64,000 nt of DNA. It comes from SIG622 sp045604705. GTDB taxonomy: Bacteria; Bacillota; Clostridia; Oscillospirales; CAG-382. The stretch is taken from assembly GCA_045604705.1 (NCBI GenBank), contig JAZUOO010000022.1, positions 1 to 64,000 of the forward strand. The letters run 5' to 3'. The stretch's first letter is position 1, and every line of letters begins with the position of its first letter. A model generated the notes under the pieces. It did no database searches and was not told the origin of the DNA. It saw only the letters and a list, made by a program, of their open reading frames with translations. The position numbers and the translations under genes were made by a program. Below, one piece after another: positions 1 to 7,579 of the stretch.

Positions 1-145
1 AACAGGCAGCATAAAAATATTCTTTTTTTGTGTCTACAAAGTATTGACTACTTCACTTAAGACACCCTTTAATTTTTTATTTTCATTGTATCGTTGTGCT
101 TTATAACTCTGAAAATAATATTGCAAAATTATCATTTGAGAGGAC

Positions 146-868
146 TTATTGTTTTCTTCTGCAACCGTCAATTTGAATATTCTGAGCAGATATATATGAA
201 GCCTCCTTGCTTGCAATAAAGCATATAAGCTCAGCATTTTCCATGTCGCTTCCTGTTCTGTTCATAAATGCAAGTTCGGAAGGCTCAACATAGTCCATAT
301 CGTCATGATCCGACGGGCTGACACTTCCGGGAGAAATACAGTTTACCGTTACACCCTTATCCGCAACTTCCTTTGCAAGTGCCTTTGTTATTGCAATTAC
401 CGCACCCTTGGTACCCGAATAGTGTACCATGGTAGCGTTGCCGTATACGCCCGCAACAGAACCGATATTTATAACTCTACCGTAACCATTCTTAAGCATT
501 GTAGGAAGCACCGCACGGGTACAATATGTAACACCCATTACGTTTATGTCAAAGTACCTCTTCCATTCGTCAATTGCTGATTCAATAAAAGGTGTATAGC
601 TTCTGAAAAGTGCAGCGTTATTAACAAGTATATCTGCCCTTCCGAATACGGAAATAACTTCCGCCATAATCTCATTAACTCTCGCCTCATCCGAAACATC
701 GCACTTGAAGATAAGTACATCCTTTGTATAAGCCTCAATTTCAGCCTTTACGCTTTCAAGCTTTTCGTAATCCACATCCAGAAGTGCAACCTTTGCGCCC
801 CTCTTTGCAAGAAGATGCGCCACTGCTCTACCGATACCTCTTGCAGCACCTGTTATAATCGCCGCCTG
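146..868 (-). pseudogene. 5'-truncated short-chain dehydrogenase/reductase (SDR)
   Basis: This is an NAD(P)-dependent SDR oxidoreductase with a Rossmann fold; the substrate is unknown. Visible are the glycine-rich cofactor motif TGAARGIG (encoded at 830-853), the NNAA motif, the YSGTKGA stretch carrying the catalytic Tyr-x-x-x-Lys, and a normal C-terminus ending QIDGCRRKQ. The first usable start codon is GTG at 823, which lies inside the fold and after the cofactor motif. The frame stays open upstream through AAIITG, but no ATG, GTG or TTG occurs before a stop, and beyond about 868 the residues no longer resemble an SDR. There the DNA becomes the opposite-strand AraC fragment. About the first eight codons, the start and the promoter are therefore missing. 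Family assignment is secure; that the copy is inactive is inferred. Confidence 0.8.
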
Positions 869-1054
869 TTCGTGAAATACGCAGGACTTCCCACATGGAA
901 ATACATAAGAAAAATCCGTCTTGAAAAAGCAAGACAGTTGCTGTCAGACAAGGTCACCGTCAAAAACACCGCATACATGACAGGCTTCTCCGATGTATAC
1001 GGCTTTTCGCGAGCCTATTCCGATTATTTCGGACACCCGCCATCCAAGACATGA
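866..1054 (+). pseudogene. C-terminal remnant of an AraC-family regulator
   Basis: The frame from base 866 encodes the second half of an AraC/XylS DNA-binding domain: LFVKYAGLPTWKYIRKIRLE, the KARQLL helix, then TGFSDVYGFSRAYSDYFGHP, which is the signature of the second helix-turn-helix. The sensor domain and the first helix-turn-helix are absent. Upstream the sequence changes to the antisense of an SDR cofactor motif, so only the last 60 or so residues of a roughly 280-300 residue protein remain. The 3' end is intact and is followed by a hairpin with a T run, so this is the genuine end of a gene that lost its front. Class certain; no function expected. Confidence 0.75.
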
Positions 1055-1083
1055 TTATCAAAATTTTATATACCAACCATACC

Positions 1084-1127
1084 AAAAGGGATTGTACTCA
1101 AATGCAACCCCTTGTTTTTTTATCTGC
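1084..1127 (+). terminator. Rho-independent terminator behind the AraC remnant
   Basis: GGGATTG pairs with CAACCCC with one mismatch, followed by seven T residues. It lies about 30 bases after the AraC stop codon and supports that stop as a native gene end. Confidence 0.65.
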
Positions 1128-1241
1128 AAGCAATGAATTTCGTCTCTTTTACGCTTAACATCCCGAATATGTCACAACATATAAGTCAAAAAAACAAAAG
1201 CGACAGCCAAATCTGACCGCCGCAAAATAATAAAACTGATT

Positions 1242-1847
1242 TTAATAATATCTCGCAAGTGCAACAACCTTACCGAGAATATCCACCGTATTTGTATAAA
1301 TAGGCTCCATCTCGGAATTTTCGGGTTGAAGTCTGTATCTGCCGTCCTCTTTGTAGAATCTTTTGACCGTTGCTTCATCCTCTATCATTGCAACCACAAT
1401 CTCACCGTTATCGGCATATTCACGCTTTTCCACAATGACAATATCCCCGCTGAGAATACCTATCTCTTTCATACTCTCGCCCTTGACTTTGAGTGCAAAA
1501 AGCGAATCCTTTTCAAAATGCCTTTCCGTTGTGTAATCAATATACCCATCAAAATTCTCCACTGTGAGTATAGGAATACCTGCGGCTACCTGACCGAGGA
1601 TCGGCACCGAATACCTCTTCTTATCACCTCCGGGACGCACCACTCTAAGAGTTCTGCTCTTTCCCTGCTCTTTATAGAGATAACCCTTTGCTTCAAGCTT
1701 TTCTATATACATCTGTGCCGTTGACGTGGATTTGATGTTAAGCTCTGCACATATATCTCTTACAGAGGGAGCGTAGCCTGTTTCGTCAAGCTTTTCCGTA
1801 ATGTAATCGAGAACGAGCTTCTCCTTAGGCTTCAAGCCCTGTACCAT
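1242..1847 (-). CDS. lexA: LexA SOS repressor / self-cleaving serine peptidase
   Basis: LexA represses DNA-damage genes and cleaves itself when activated by RecA filaments. The 201-residue protein starts MVQGLKPKEK. An N-terminal winged helix (YAPSVRDICAELNIKSTST) is followed by the peptidase domain with the substrate-like loop VAAGIP (Ala-Gly cleavage site), the nucleophile in KGESMKE and the general-base Lys in DEATVKRF. The open frame extends 23 codons further upstream to an ATG at 1916, but that ATG lies only about 7 bases after the predicted transcription start and has no ribosome site. The ATG at 1847 has AAAGGA eight bases upstream and gives the usual family length. Monocistronic; an inverted repeat over its promoter suggests autoregulation. 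Confidence 0.95.
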   Translation of the reverse strand: MVQGLKPKEKLVLDYITEKLDETGYAPSVRDICAELNIKSTSTAQMYIEKLEAKGYLYKEQGKSRTLRVVRPGGDKKRYSVPILGQVAAGIPILTVENFDGYIDYTTERHFEKDSLFALKVKGESMKEIGILSGDIVIVEKREYADNGEIVVAMIEDEATVKRFYKEDGRYRLQPENSEMEPIYTNTVDILGKVVALARYY

Positions 1848-1915
1848 TTCTTTCATCCTTTCGTAAGCAAGCGTCTTTCTTGCCGTTTTATACAGATGCG
1901 GACGCAAAGTGAACA

Positions 1916-1958
1916 TCTGTGCTAATGTTATTTTAGCACAGACTAATCATTTTGTCAA
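1916..1958 (-). promoter_or_regulatory. lexA promoter with overlapping 10-7-10 inverted repeat
   Basis: On the minus strand TTGACA (1958-1953), a 17-base spacer and TAAAAT (1935-1930) form a near-consensus sigma-A promoter. A perfect inverted repeat, TCTGTGCTAA (1916-1925) / TTAGCACAGA (1933-1942) with a 7-base centre, covers the -10 box and start site, where a repressor would block transcription. It does not match the Bacillus-type LexA box GAAC-N4-GTTC; only a half-like GAACATCTGTGC lies beside it. That it is an operator is inferred. Confidence 0.7.
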
Positions 1959-2015
1959 ACATATATTCGCGTTTTATAAAAGTATCTTACAATTGTTTAC
2001 ATCAACGCAACATTT

Positions 2016-2065
2016 CACAAAAAAGAAGAGACCACAATCTGGTGCAGTCCAAATAGCAGTCTCTT
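2016..2065 (-). terminator. Terminator of the ABC/DUF5696 operon
   Basis: Minus-strand transcript: AAGAGAC and GTCTCTT (2065-2059 / 2032-2026) form the outer stem with a long loop, followed by CTTTTTTG. It lies just beyond the last permease gene. Confidence 0.65.
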
Positions 2066-2087
2066 TTGAAATATTTGATTGTTAATA

Positions 2088-3116
2088 TTAACCAACGATA
2101 CCGGATCTTTCAATACCCTGTACAAGTGCCTTCTGAGCAAAGAGGAAGATGATGAACAGAGGAAGTATAACCAGAATACCACAAGTGTTCAGAACCGCAG
2201 ATTCCTGAAGGGGAGATGCAGAGGAAGCGATTGAAGAAAGTGAATCCGGAACCCTAACTATCGCGGGAAGGAAATGAGGTGCGTCACCGCTGATAAAGAA
2301 CAGGTTGTTGTAGTACTTATCTGTCCACTGCCAAGAGAAAGCAAACATGAAGATTGTTGTCATCATGGGGACTGTAAGGGGAAGAATGATTCTGAAGTAT
2401 GTCTTAAAAATACCCGAGCCGTCAACGTATGCAGCTTCTTCAAGCTCGTCCGGTACGCCCTTATAGAACTGTCTGAATATAAAGATATAAAGACCGTTCT
2501 TAAACGCGAGACCGAAGAGAGAAAGAAGTACAAGCGGAATTACAGTATCAATAAGCTTAATGGTCTGACCTGAGAGAAGCTCAAATATTCCGAAGATATC
2601 GAAGTATCTGAAGAATGTGAACATTGAAAGCTGAAGAGTCTTATGCGGGATGACCATGGAAAGAACCACGAGTCCGAATATAATACTCTTACCCTTGAAC
2701 TTGAACTTTGCAAGACCGTAACCTATAATAGCAGTCATAAGAGTCTGAAGCAAAGCTGTTGAAACAGACAAAAGTGTTGTATTGATAAGAGCCTCAAAGT
2801 AGTCGTTTTCAATGATAACAAACCTGTATGTATCCAATGTAGGATACTTAGGAATGAGCTTAACCGTAACATCCGCAAAGTCAGATGTAGACATGAAAGA
2901 AGCGGAGATCTTAGTGATGAACGGATAAAGGATTATGTAGGAAATACCGATAAGGAACACGTACATAAAGAACTTCACAACAATTGTCTTCAAGAACTCA
3001 AAGGAGAAAATCTTCATAAACAGACGTTTACGGAAAGAGAGCTTACCCTCAAAGTCCTTTTTCATCTCTTTTCTGGAGGTACCGTTCTTATTAAATTTTT
3101 TAAGTACTGAATTCAT
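2088..3116 (-). CDS. Carbohydrate ABC transporter permease, MalG type (second pair)
   Basis: Inner-membrane permease of a CUT1-type carbohydrate importer. The 342-residue protein has an unusually long charged N-terminus (about 45 residues before the first membrane helix), then six predicted helices. The EAA loop EEAAYVDGSGIF...ILP, which contacts the ATPase, lies near residues 235-260. It is last in the operon, 18 bases after its MalF-type partner, with a clear GGAGG site. No ATP-binding gene is linked, so a shared MsmX-like ATPase is presumed, as known for many Firmicute CUT1 systems. Family clear; substrate unknown, though the large sugar-binding-type proteins upstream favour oligo- or polysaccharide fragments. 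Confidence 0.9.
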   Translation of the reverse strand: MNSVLKKFNKNGTSRKEMKKDFEGKLSFRKRLFMKIFSFEFLKTIVVKFFMYVFLIGISYIILYPFITKISASFMSTSDFADVTVKLIPKYPTLDTYRFVIIENDYFEALINTTLLSVSTALLQTLMTAIIGYGLAKFKFKGKSIIFGLVVLSMVIPHKTLQLSMFTFFRYFDIFGIFELLSGQTIKLIDTVIPLVLLSLFGLAFKNGLYIFIFRQFYKGVPDELEEAAYVDGSGIFKTYFRIILPLTVPMMTTIFMFAFSWQWTDKYYNNLFFISGDAPHFLPAIVRVPDSLSSIASSASPLQESAVLNTCGILVILPLFIIFLFAQKALVQGIERSGIVG

Positions 3117-3134
3117 TTTAACACCTCCAAAAAA

Positions 3135-4097
3135 TTAGTCTCTGCGCTGGTAGAATACAAAACGAGAAAGGACCAAAGCCATGATACCAATCATCGCAAT
3201 AACTACCAGGAAGTAAACCCAGCTCATTGCCGAGGAAATTGTCTGTCCGTTTTTCTGTGCCGAGTAAACGTTGCTGATATAGGACATAACCGTGTTGGAC
3301 TCAGCCGTAAAGGAGTCAATAATGGTGTAGACCGCATTAACCAAAATCATAGGTGTAATCATCGGGAATGTAATCTTCCAGAATGTTTCCCAACCTGAGG
3401 CACCTTCCATTGTACAGGACTCGTAAATGGAGGGAGAAATGGACTGGAGCCCTGCAAGGAATACCAACATTTGAACACCTGAACGGTTAACTATGTTGAA
3501 GATGTTATTAACGATACCAACGACGTAATTTACAAGCTCAGTACCGACAGCCATCGAACCGAACAGCTGAGCTATATCCATTGAGCTAACAATTTCTGCC
3601 GCTGAAGACTGCTGTGCATTACCTGTATCAACACCTTCAGTCATGTAAGACTGGAGAGAGCTGGAGTCGATGGATTCGATAAGACCCGTTGAAATAATAA
3701 CGGGGATAAAGAATATCGCACGGAATACACCTCTGCCTATCATCTTCTGATTGAGTACCACCGCCATAAAGAGTGCGAAGATTACGATAGCGGGGACATC
3801 AAAGAGAAGCTGCTGTATACTGGCTATAAGTATCTGAAGGAACTGCGGGTCAGAGAAGATGGCTTCCCTGTAGTTCTCAAAGCCGCAGAATGTAAGGGTG
3901 AACTGACCCTTAGGCATGGAAATAAGATTAAAGCTGTACCAAATCGAATTTAAAAGTATCGGCAGATATATAAAGACAAGTCCGATAACAAAGGGTAATA
4001 CGAACCACCAACCGGCACGTGCCTTCTTTCTGTCAAGAGAGGCAGGCTTAGCCCTTTTGGTTACAGGCATCTGCTTTTTTGAAATTGTATTATTCAT
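3135..4097 (-). CDS. Carbohydrate ABC transporter permease, MalF type (second pair)
   Basis: A 320-residue partner permease with a Lys/Arg-rich start and about six membrane helices. The EAA loop is degenerate, reading ESCTMEGASGWETFWKITFP, with Ser-Cys in place of Ala-Ala, but the G and the I/P landmarks are kept. A roughly 40-residue extracytoplasmic stretch after the second or third helix (SSLQSYMTEGVDTGNAQQSS) is Ser/Gln-rich. It is preceded by a strong AGGAGAGG site and followed by the MalG-type gene. The pair duplicates the function of the pair at 9.9-11.7 kb, yet the two pairs are clearly divergent in sequence and so may form a separate or mixed channel. Confidence 0.88.
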   Translation of the reverse strand: MNNTISKKQMPVTKRAKPASLDRKKARAGWWFVLPFVIGLVFIYLPILLNSIWYSFNLISMPKGQFTLTFCGFENYREAIFSDPQFLQILIASIQQLLFDVPAIVIFALFMAVVLNQKMIGRGVFRAIFFIPVIISTGLIESIDSSSLQSYMTEGVDTGNAQQSSAAEIVSSMDIAQLFGSMAVGTELVNYVVGIVNNIFNIVNRSGVQMLVFLAGLQSISPSIYESCTMEGASGWETFWKITFPMITPMILVNAVYTIIDSFTAESNTVMSYISNVYSAQKNGQTISSAMSWVYFLVVIAMIGIMALVLSRFVFYQRRD

Positions 4098-4114
4098 TTT
4101 TTCACCTCTCCTTA

Positions 4115-7100
4115 TTATTTACCGAACTTAACATAATCCATTGCGGGAATCATATGCTCAGTTCCTGCTTCATCCGTATAGGTGTAATCATCAATGTTGT
4201 AGTTGAGTACGAACTTTTCACCATTGCTGTATTCAACCTTTACAATTCTTGTATCAAGCGTTGTATGGTCGGTAATGGTTTCGTACTTAACGCTTGAGAG
4301 TGCACCGTTGAGCTTGTTATATGTATCAACAAGGTCTTGGAGCCAGATGTTGTATCTGATGGAGTAATACTTACTGAAGTCTACAAATGACTTAAGCTCG
4401 GATGCGTTGGCGTGCTGATAGGAAAGAATGAAGTAGGGCGATGCACCGTTTTCAATTGCCTTTAGAACACTCTTTTCATAGTCACCGTCGAGATTTATTG
4501 CAGTTCCTGCGAAGTTCTTGTATCCGTGAAGTACCATACCTGTGAAAGGAACAGCCTCGGATGCGAATACGTTTTCGCTGGAACTGAGCGGTACATTGAT
4601 GATGTGATCCGCATACTTAAGTGCATAAGCATTGCCGCCACTGATCATAACAGAACCGTTGTCCTGCTTCATTGCTCCGAGCAAGTCCTTAATTGCTTCC
4701 TTTGCGTCCTCACGGGTATATGCATATTCATCGTTATGATCGGATGAAAGGTCGGAACCGAGAGTACCAACAGAAAGTCCGCTTGCTCCAAGTGCCTTGT
4801 AATCCTCAGCTATCTTATCGTAATATGTCACCATAGCAAGAGGTGATATGATAAGCTGACCGTCAGGCTCAAACATCTGGAACAGTGCACTGTATACCTT
4901 ATGTACAGCAGTACGTCCGTCGATAGTCTGAACCGCATCACGCTTATAGCTGAAGCCGTCGCCAAAGCCTACCTTATTTACGTATGTAAATTCAAGATCA
5001 GGATATATCTTTGCACCGATGCTTTCAGCGTATTTGGAAAGCTCTGCAAGGCTCATATCCTCGCTGATCTTTTTGTCAACCTTTACCTTTGAAGGAACAG
5101 TCTTGTAAAGACCACCGTTATACCAACCTGTGTACTTAATAATAAGGTTGGATGTGGTGTTGTAGGTATTTCCGTCATCAGCCTGCTTCTTACCTGTAAG
5201 CTCATCAATCATGGTTTTTGCATCAGCAAAAGTAGTAAGAGGAGTCTGTACACTATAAGGAATACCTGCCACTCTCTGTGTTGTCTCTACAGATCCGAAT
5301 GTTTCGATGTAGAGGGGAATATCTGCACCGGTATCTTCAAGCTTTGTAAGCTCGCCCTTAGCTTCAAGATAATTTCTGAGAGCCGCAGCCATACCTGCTG
5401 TTGTAGCCTGTTCATCTCTTACGGGGATATACTTGATAGTGAAGTTACCTGTATATTTTCTGTTACTTGTTACAGACCATGTAGCACTTCCCGTTGCGGA
5501 AAGACCGGTAAGCTCATAAGAGTCGGAAGGTCTGGGAGTGAATGTTGCATATGTGGAGTTGTAGTCGTGAACACCGCCACCGTGTGCCGTTGTGATCTCG
5601 GCAAGGGATTCACCCTCTTCGATGTAAGCGATGAAGCCGGATCTCATTGTCTTCTTTTCATCGTCAAACTTAACAAACTGACCGGACTGTGCGATATTAA
5701 CACTGTCTCTGGGATGGATAACAGGAAGACCTGTCAGAGGGTCAATTTCAACCTTTGCAGCTTCTTCATCTGCAAGAGCCTCAACAGTCTTAACAAGAAG
5801 ATATGTATCTGCTTGGGCAAGCTTTGCATGAATGGTATAGTTATCAGGTACTTCAAAAGAAACTGTACCGGTAGCATCTGTCTTCTTTTCTTCTCCTCCG
5901 ATTTTTACAAATGCATCGGCAACTGCCTTACCATCTTTGTCTGTGAACTTAACGGTAACTGAACCTGTGAAAGGTGCTTCTTTGGTAACATCTTCTACAG
6001 CTTCTGTTCCCTCTTCAGTTTCAGTTCCTTCAGCGGTTTCTGTCGCCTTTGCCGCTTCTTCCGGCTCTTCTTCAACTTCGTATACATCAGTTGTAACCGT
6101 AAGATCAGCAAGTACTTCATCTGTAGATACAACGGAGATAGAATATTCGTCGATAACAGCTTCCGCCCCATCAGTAGGTGCAGTTACTGTTTCAGCTGCT
6201 GCTTCTTTAACCTTGGGACCTATCTTCTTATTTACATTGTTGCGATCATTCTTTGCTGCTTCACGGTCAGCCTTGATCTTAGCGATGTTGGCTTCAACAT
6301 CGTCATAAGGAATGAGTTCGCCTGATTCGATGGCAGCCTTATAGGCATCGCCGTCAAATTCCCAATATTCAATATCACTTACGGTACCGAACGCAGGGAG
6401 TCTCATAACTTCCTGATTTTCGCCGCCAATCTTGTGTAAAGAATAGTCCTGACCGTATACCTTACCGGTAATGGTAAGCTCTGCAACTTCATCCTCAACA
6501 TCTTCAAACCTTACGATGGAACCGGAACCGTCATTTATAAGCGTAAAGCCTGTTTCGTCCTTAGCGCCTGCGCCAAAGAAAGGAAGTATCGTTATAGATG
6601 AAAGTGAAAACGAAGATGAATCAAATCTTATATCACTTGCAGGAACTCTTACTGTAAGTCCGTTTTCGTCAAGGAAGTATTCAATAGCCACCTTAAAGAG
6701 GGGGAGCTTATCAATAATTGCTTCATATTCAACCTTTGCATGGTCTGCATCAACATCGTCAAAGGTGTAATCTGTATATGTTGTGATAAGATATTCAAGC
6801 TGCTTCTTATCTCTTACCGTGGTGTCGCTTCCGATGATGTAAATGGCATACTTTTCAGTAATCGGCCATGTCCTCATCATATCCTTTTTGGTTTCTTCCG
6901 TAAGCTTTGCGGAGTTTGGATCCTTGAGCGAGAAGAACGCCTTCATATATTCATAAGGATTCTTATTGATAACCTCATCATAGATCTTCTTTCCGTTTTC
7001 GTCTGTCTGAGGCATCTTGTTAAGAATCTCTTCCTCAAATCTTGATTTTTCAATCATTTCAGGAACAAGAATTCTTGCCTGCTCACGTCCCATTGTGTAG

Positions 7101-7561
7101 TTTACGCGAATACCGCCTCTGATTCTTTCGAGCTTAATCTGACGGTTCTTTGCCGCTTCAACATAGGATGTCATGATAGTTTCCTTAGAGCCGTCTGAGT
7201 ATTTCAGAAGCACCTGAGAAAGAAGTCTCTGTTTGGGTTCGACTGACTTTTTCATTGCACCGACATCATAAGGATTTGAAAAGAGTATCTGATCGTCAGC
7301 ACCATCCTTACCCTTGGTTACAAGTGCAATCTCACCTGTTTCCTCAAGAGCCCAGAGCTGATAATCGCCCTTTTCGTCGTACATTTTCATGGTTGCGAGC
7401 TTTTCTTCGGGCGAATTATACTCGATAGTGGTATAATCCACAAGCTCATATACTATTTCTTCCTCTTCCTCATCTTTTGCTGCTGCAAAAGAAGTCACAA
7501 TAAATGAATTTGCAAGAAGAACTCCGGAAAGAAGAAGTGCAAATAACTTTTTAAATTTCAT
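4115..7561 (-). CDS. Secreted DUF5696-type protein with acidic linker and Ig-like insert
   Basis: This 1148-residue extracytoplasmic protein has a Sec signal (residues 1 to about 27, with an SFAAA cleavage site and no lipobox Cys) and then an acidic EEEEE stretch. The overall pattern matches the DUF5696 proteins that accompany NHL/Yip1 and CUT1 permease genes in Firmicutes; this assignment is from memory of the family. Around residues 430-530 is a low-complexity Ala/Thr/Glu linker (EEPEEAAKATETAEG), followed by a roughly 70-residue beta-sandwich of carboxypeptidase-regulatory or Cna-B type (GSVTVKFTDKDGKAVADAFV). The C-terminal third (KIYPDLEFTYVNKVGFGDGF, later LGSDLSSDHND) resembles a TIM-barrel glycoside hydrolase, but I cannot name catalytic residues. 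Fifth gene of the operon, with a GGGGAGG site. Its role is probably processing or docking of glycans; this is inference. Confidence 0.8.
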   Translation of the reverse strand: MKFKKLFALLLSGVLLANSFIVTSFAAAKDEEEEEIVYELVDYTTIEYNSPEEKLATMKMYDEKGDYQLWALEETGEIALVTKGKDGADDQILFSNPYDVGAMKKSVEPKQRLLSQVLLKYSDGSKETIMTSYVEAAKNRQIKLERIRGGIRVNYTMGREQARILVPEMIEKSRFEEEILNKMPQTDENGKKIYDEVINKNPYEYMKAFFSLKDPNSAKLTEETKKDMMRTWPITEKYAIYIIGSDTTVRDKKQLEYLITTYTDYTFDDVDADHAKVEYEAIIDKLPLFKVAIEYFLDENGLTVRVPASDIRFDSSSFSLSSITILPFFGAGAKDETGFTLINDGSGSIVRFEDVEDEVAELTITGKVYGQDYSLHKIGGENQEVMRLPAFGTVSDIEYWEFDGDAYKAAIESGELIPYDDVEANIAKIKADREAAKNDRNNVNKKIGPKVKEAAAETVTAPTDGAEAVIDEYSISVVSTDEVLADLTVTTDVYEVEEEPEEAAKATETAEGTETEEGTEAVEDVTKEAPFTGSVTVKFTDKDGKAVADAFVKIGGEEKKTDATGTVSFEVPDNYTIHAKLAQADTYLLVKTVEALADEEAAKVEIDPLTGLPVIHPRDSVNIAQSGQFVKFDDEKKTMRSGFIAYIEEGESLAEITTAHGGGVHDYNSTYATFTPRPSDSYELTGLSATGSATWSVTSNRKYTGNFTIKYIPVRDEQATTAGMAAALRNYLEAKGELTKLEDTGADIPLYIETFGSVETTQRVAGIPYSVQTPLTTFADAKTMIDELTGKKQADDGNTYNTTSNLIIKYTGWYNGGLYKTVPSKVKVDKKISEDMSLAELSKYAESIGAKIYPDLEFTYVNKVGFGDGFSYKRDAVQTIDGRTAVHKVYSALFQMFEPDGQLIISPLAMVTYYDKIAEDYKALGASGLSVGTLGSDLSSDHNDEYAYTREDAKEAIKDLLGAMKQDNGSVMISGGNAYALKYADHIINVPLSSSENVFASEAVPFTGMVLHGYKNFAGTAINLDGDYEKSVLKAIENGASPYFILSYQHANASELKSFVDFSKYYSIRYNIWLQDLVDTYNKLNGALSSVKYETITDHTTLDTRIVKVEYSNGEKFVLNYNIDDYTYTDEAGTEHMIPAMDYVKFGK

Positions 7562-7579
7562 TTTTATACCTCCCCTTTC

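Noticed and set aside
34..237. Minus-strand frame downstream of the SDR
   Set aside because: AT-rich, overlaps the SDR 3' end in another frame, no ribosome site or family resemblance.
1848..1916. N-terminal 23-codon extension of LexA
   Set aside because: The upstream ATG is about 7 bases from the predicted transcription start and lies inside the inverted repeat; the inner ATG has a proper site.
5937..6308. Ser/Val-rich plus-strand frame
   Set aside because: Exact antisense of the acidic Ala/Glu/Thr linker of the DUF5696 gene; no start context.
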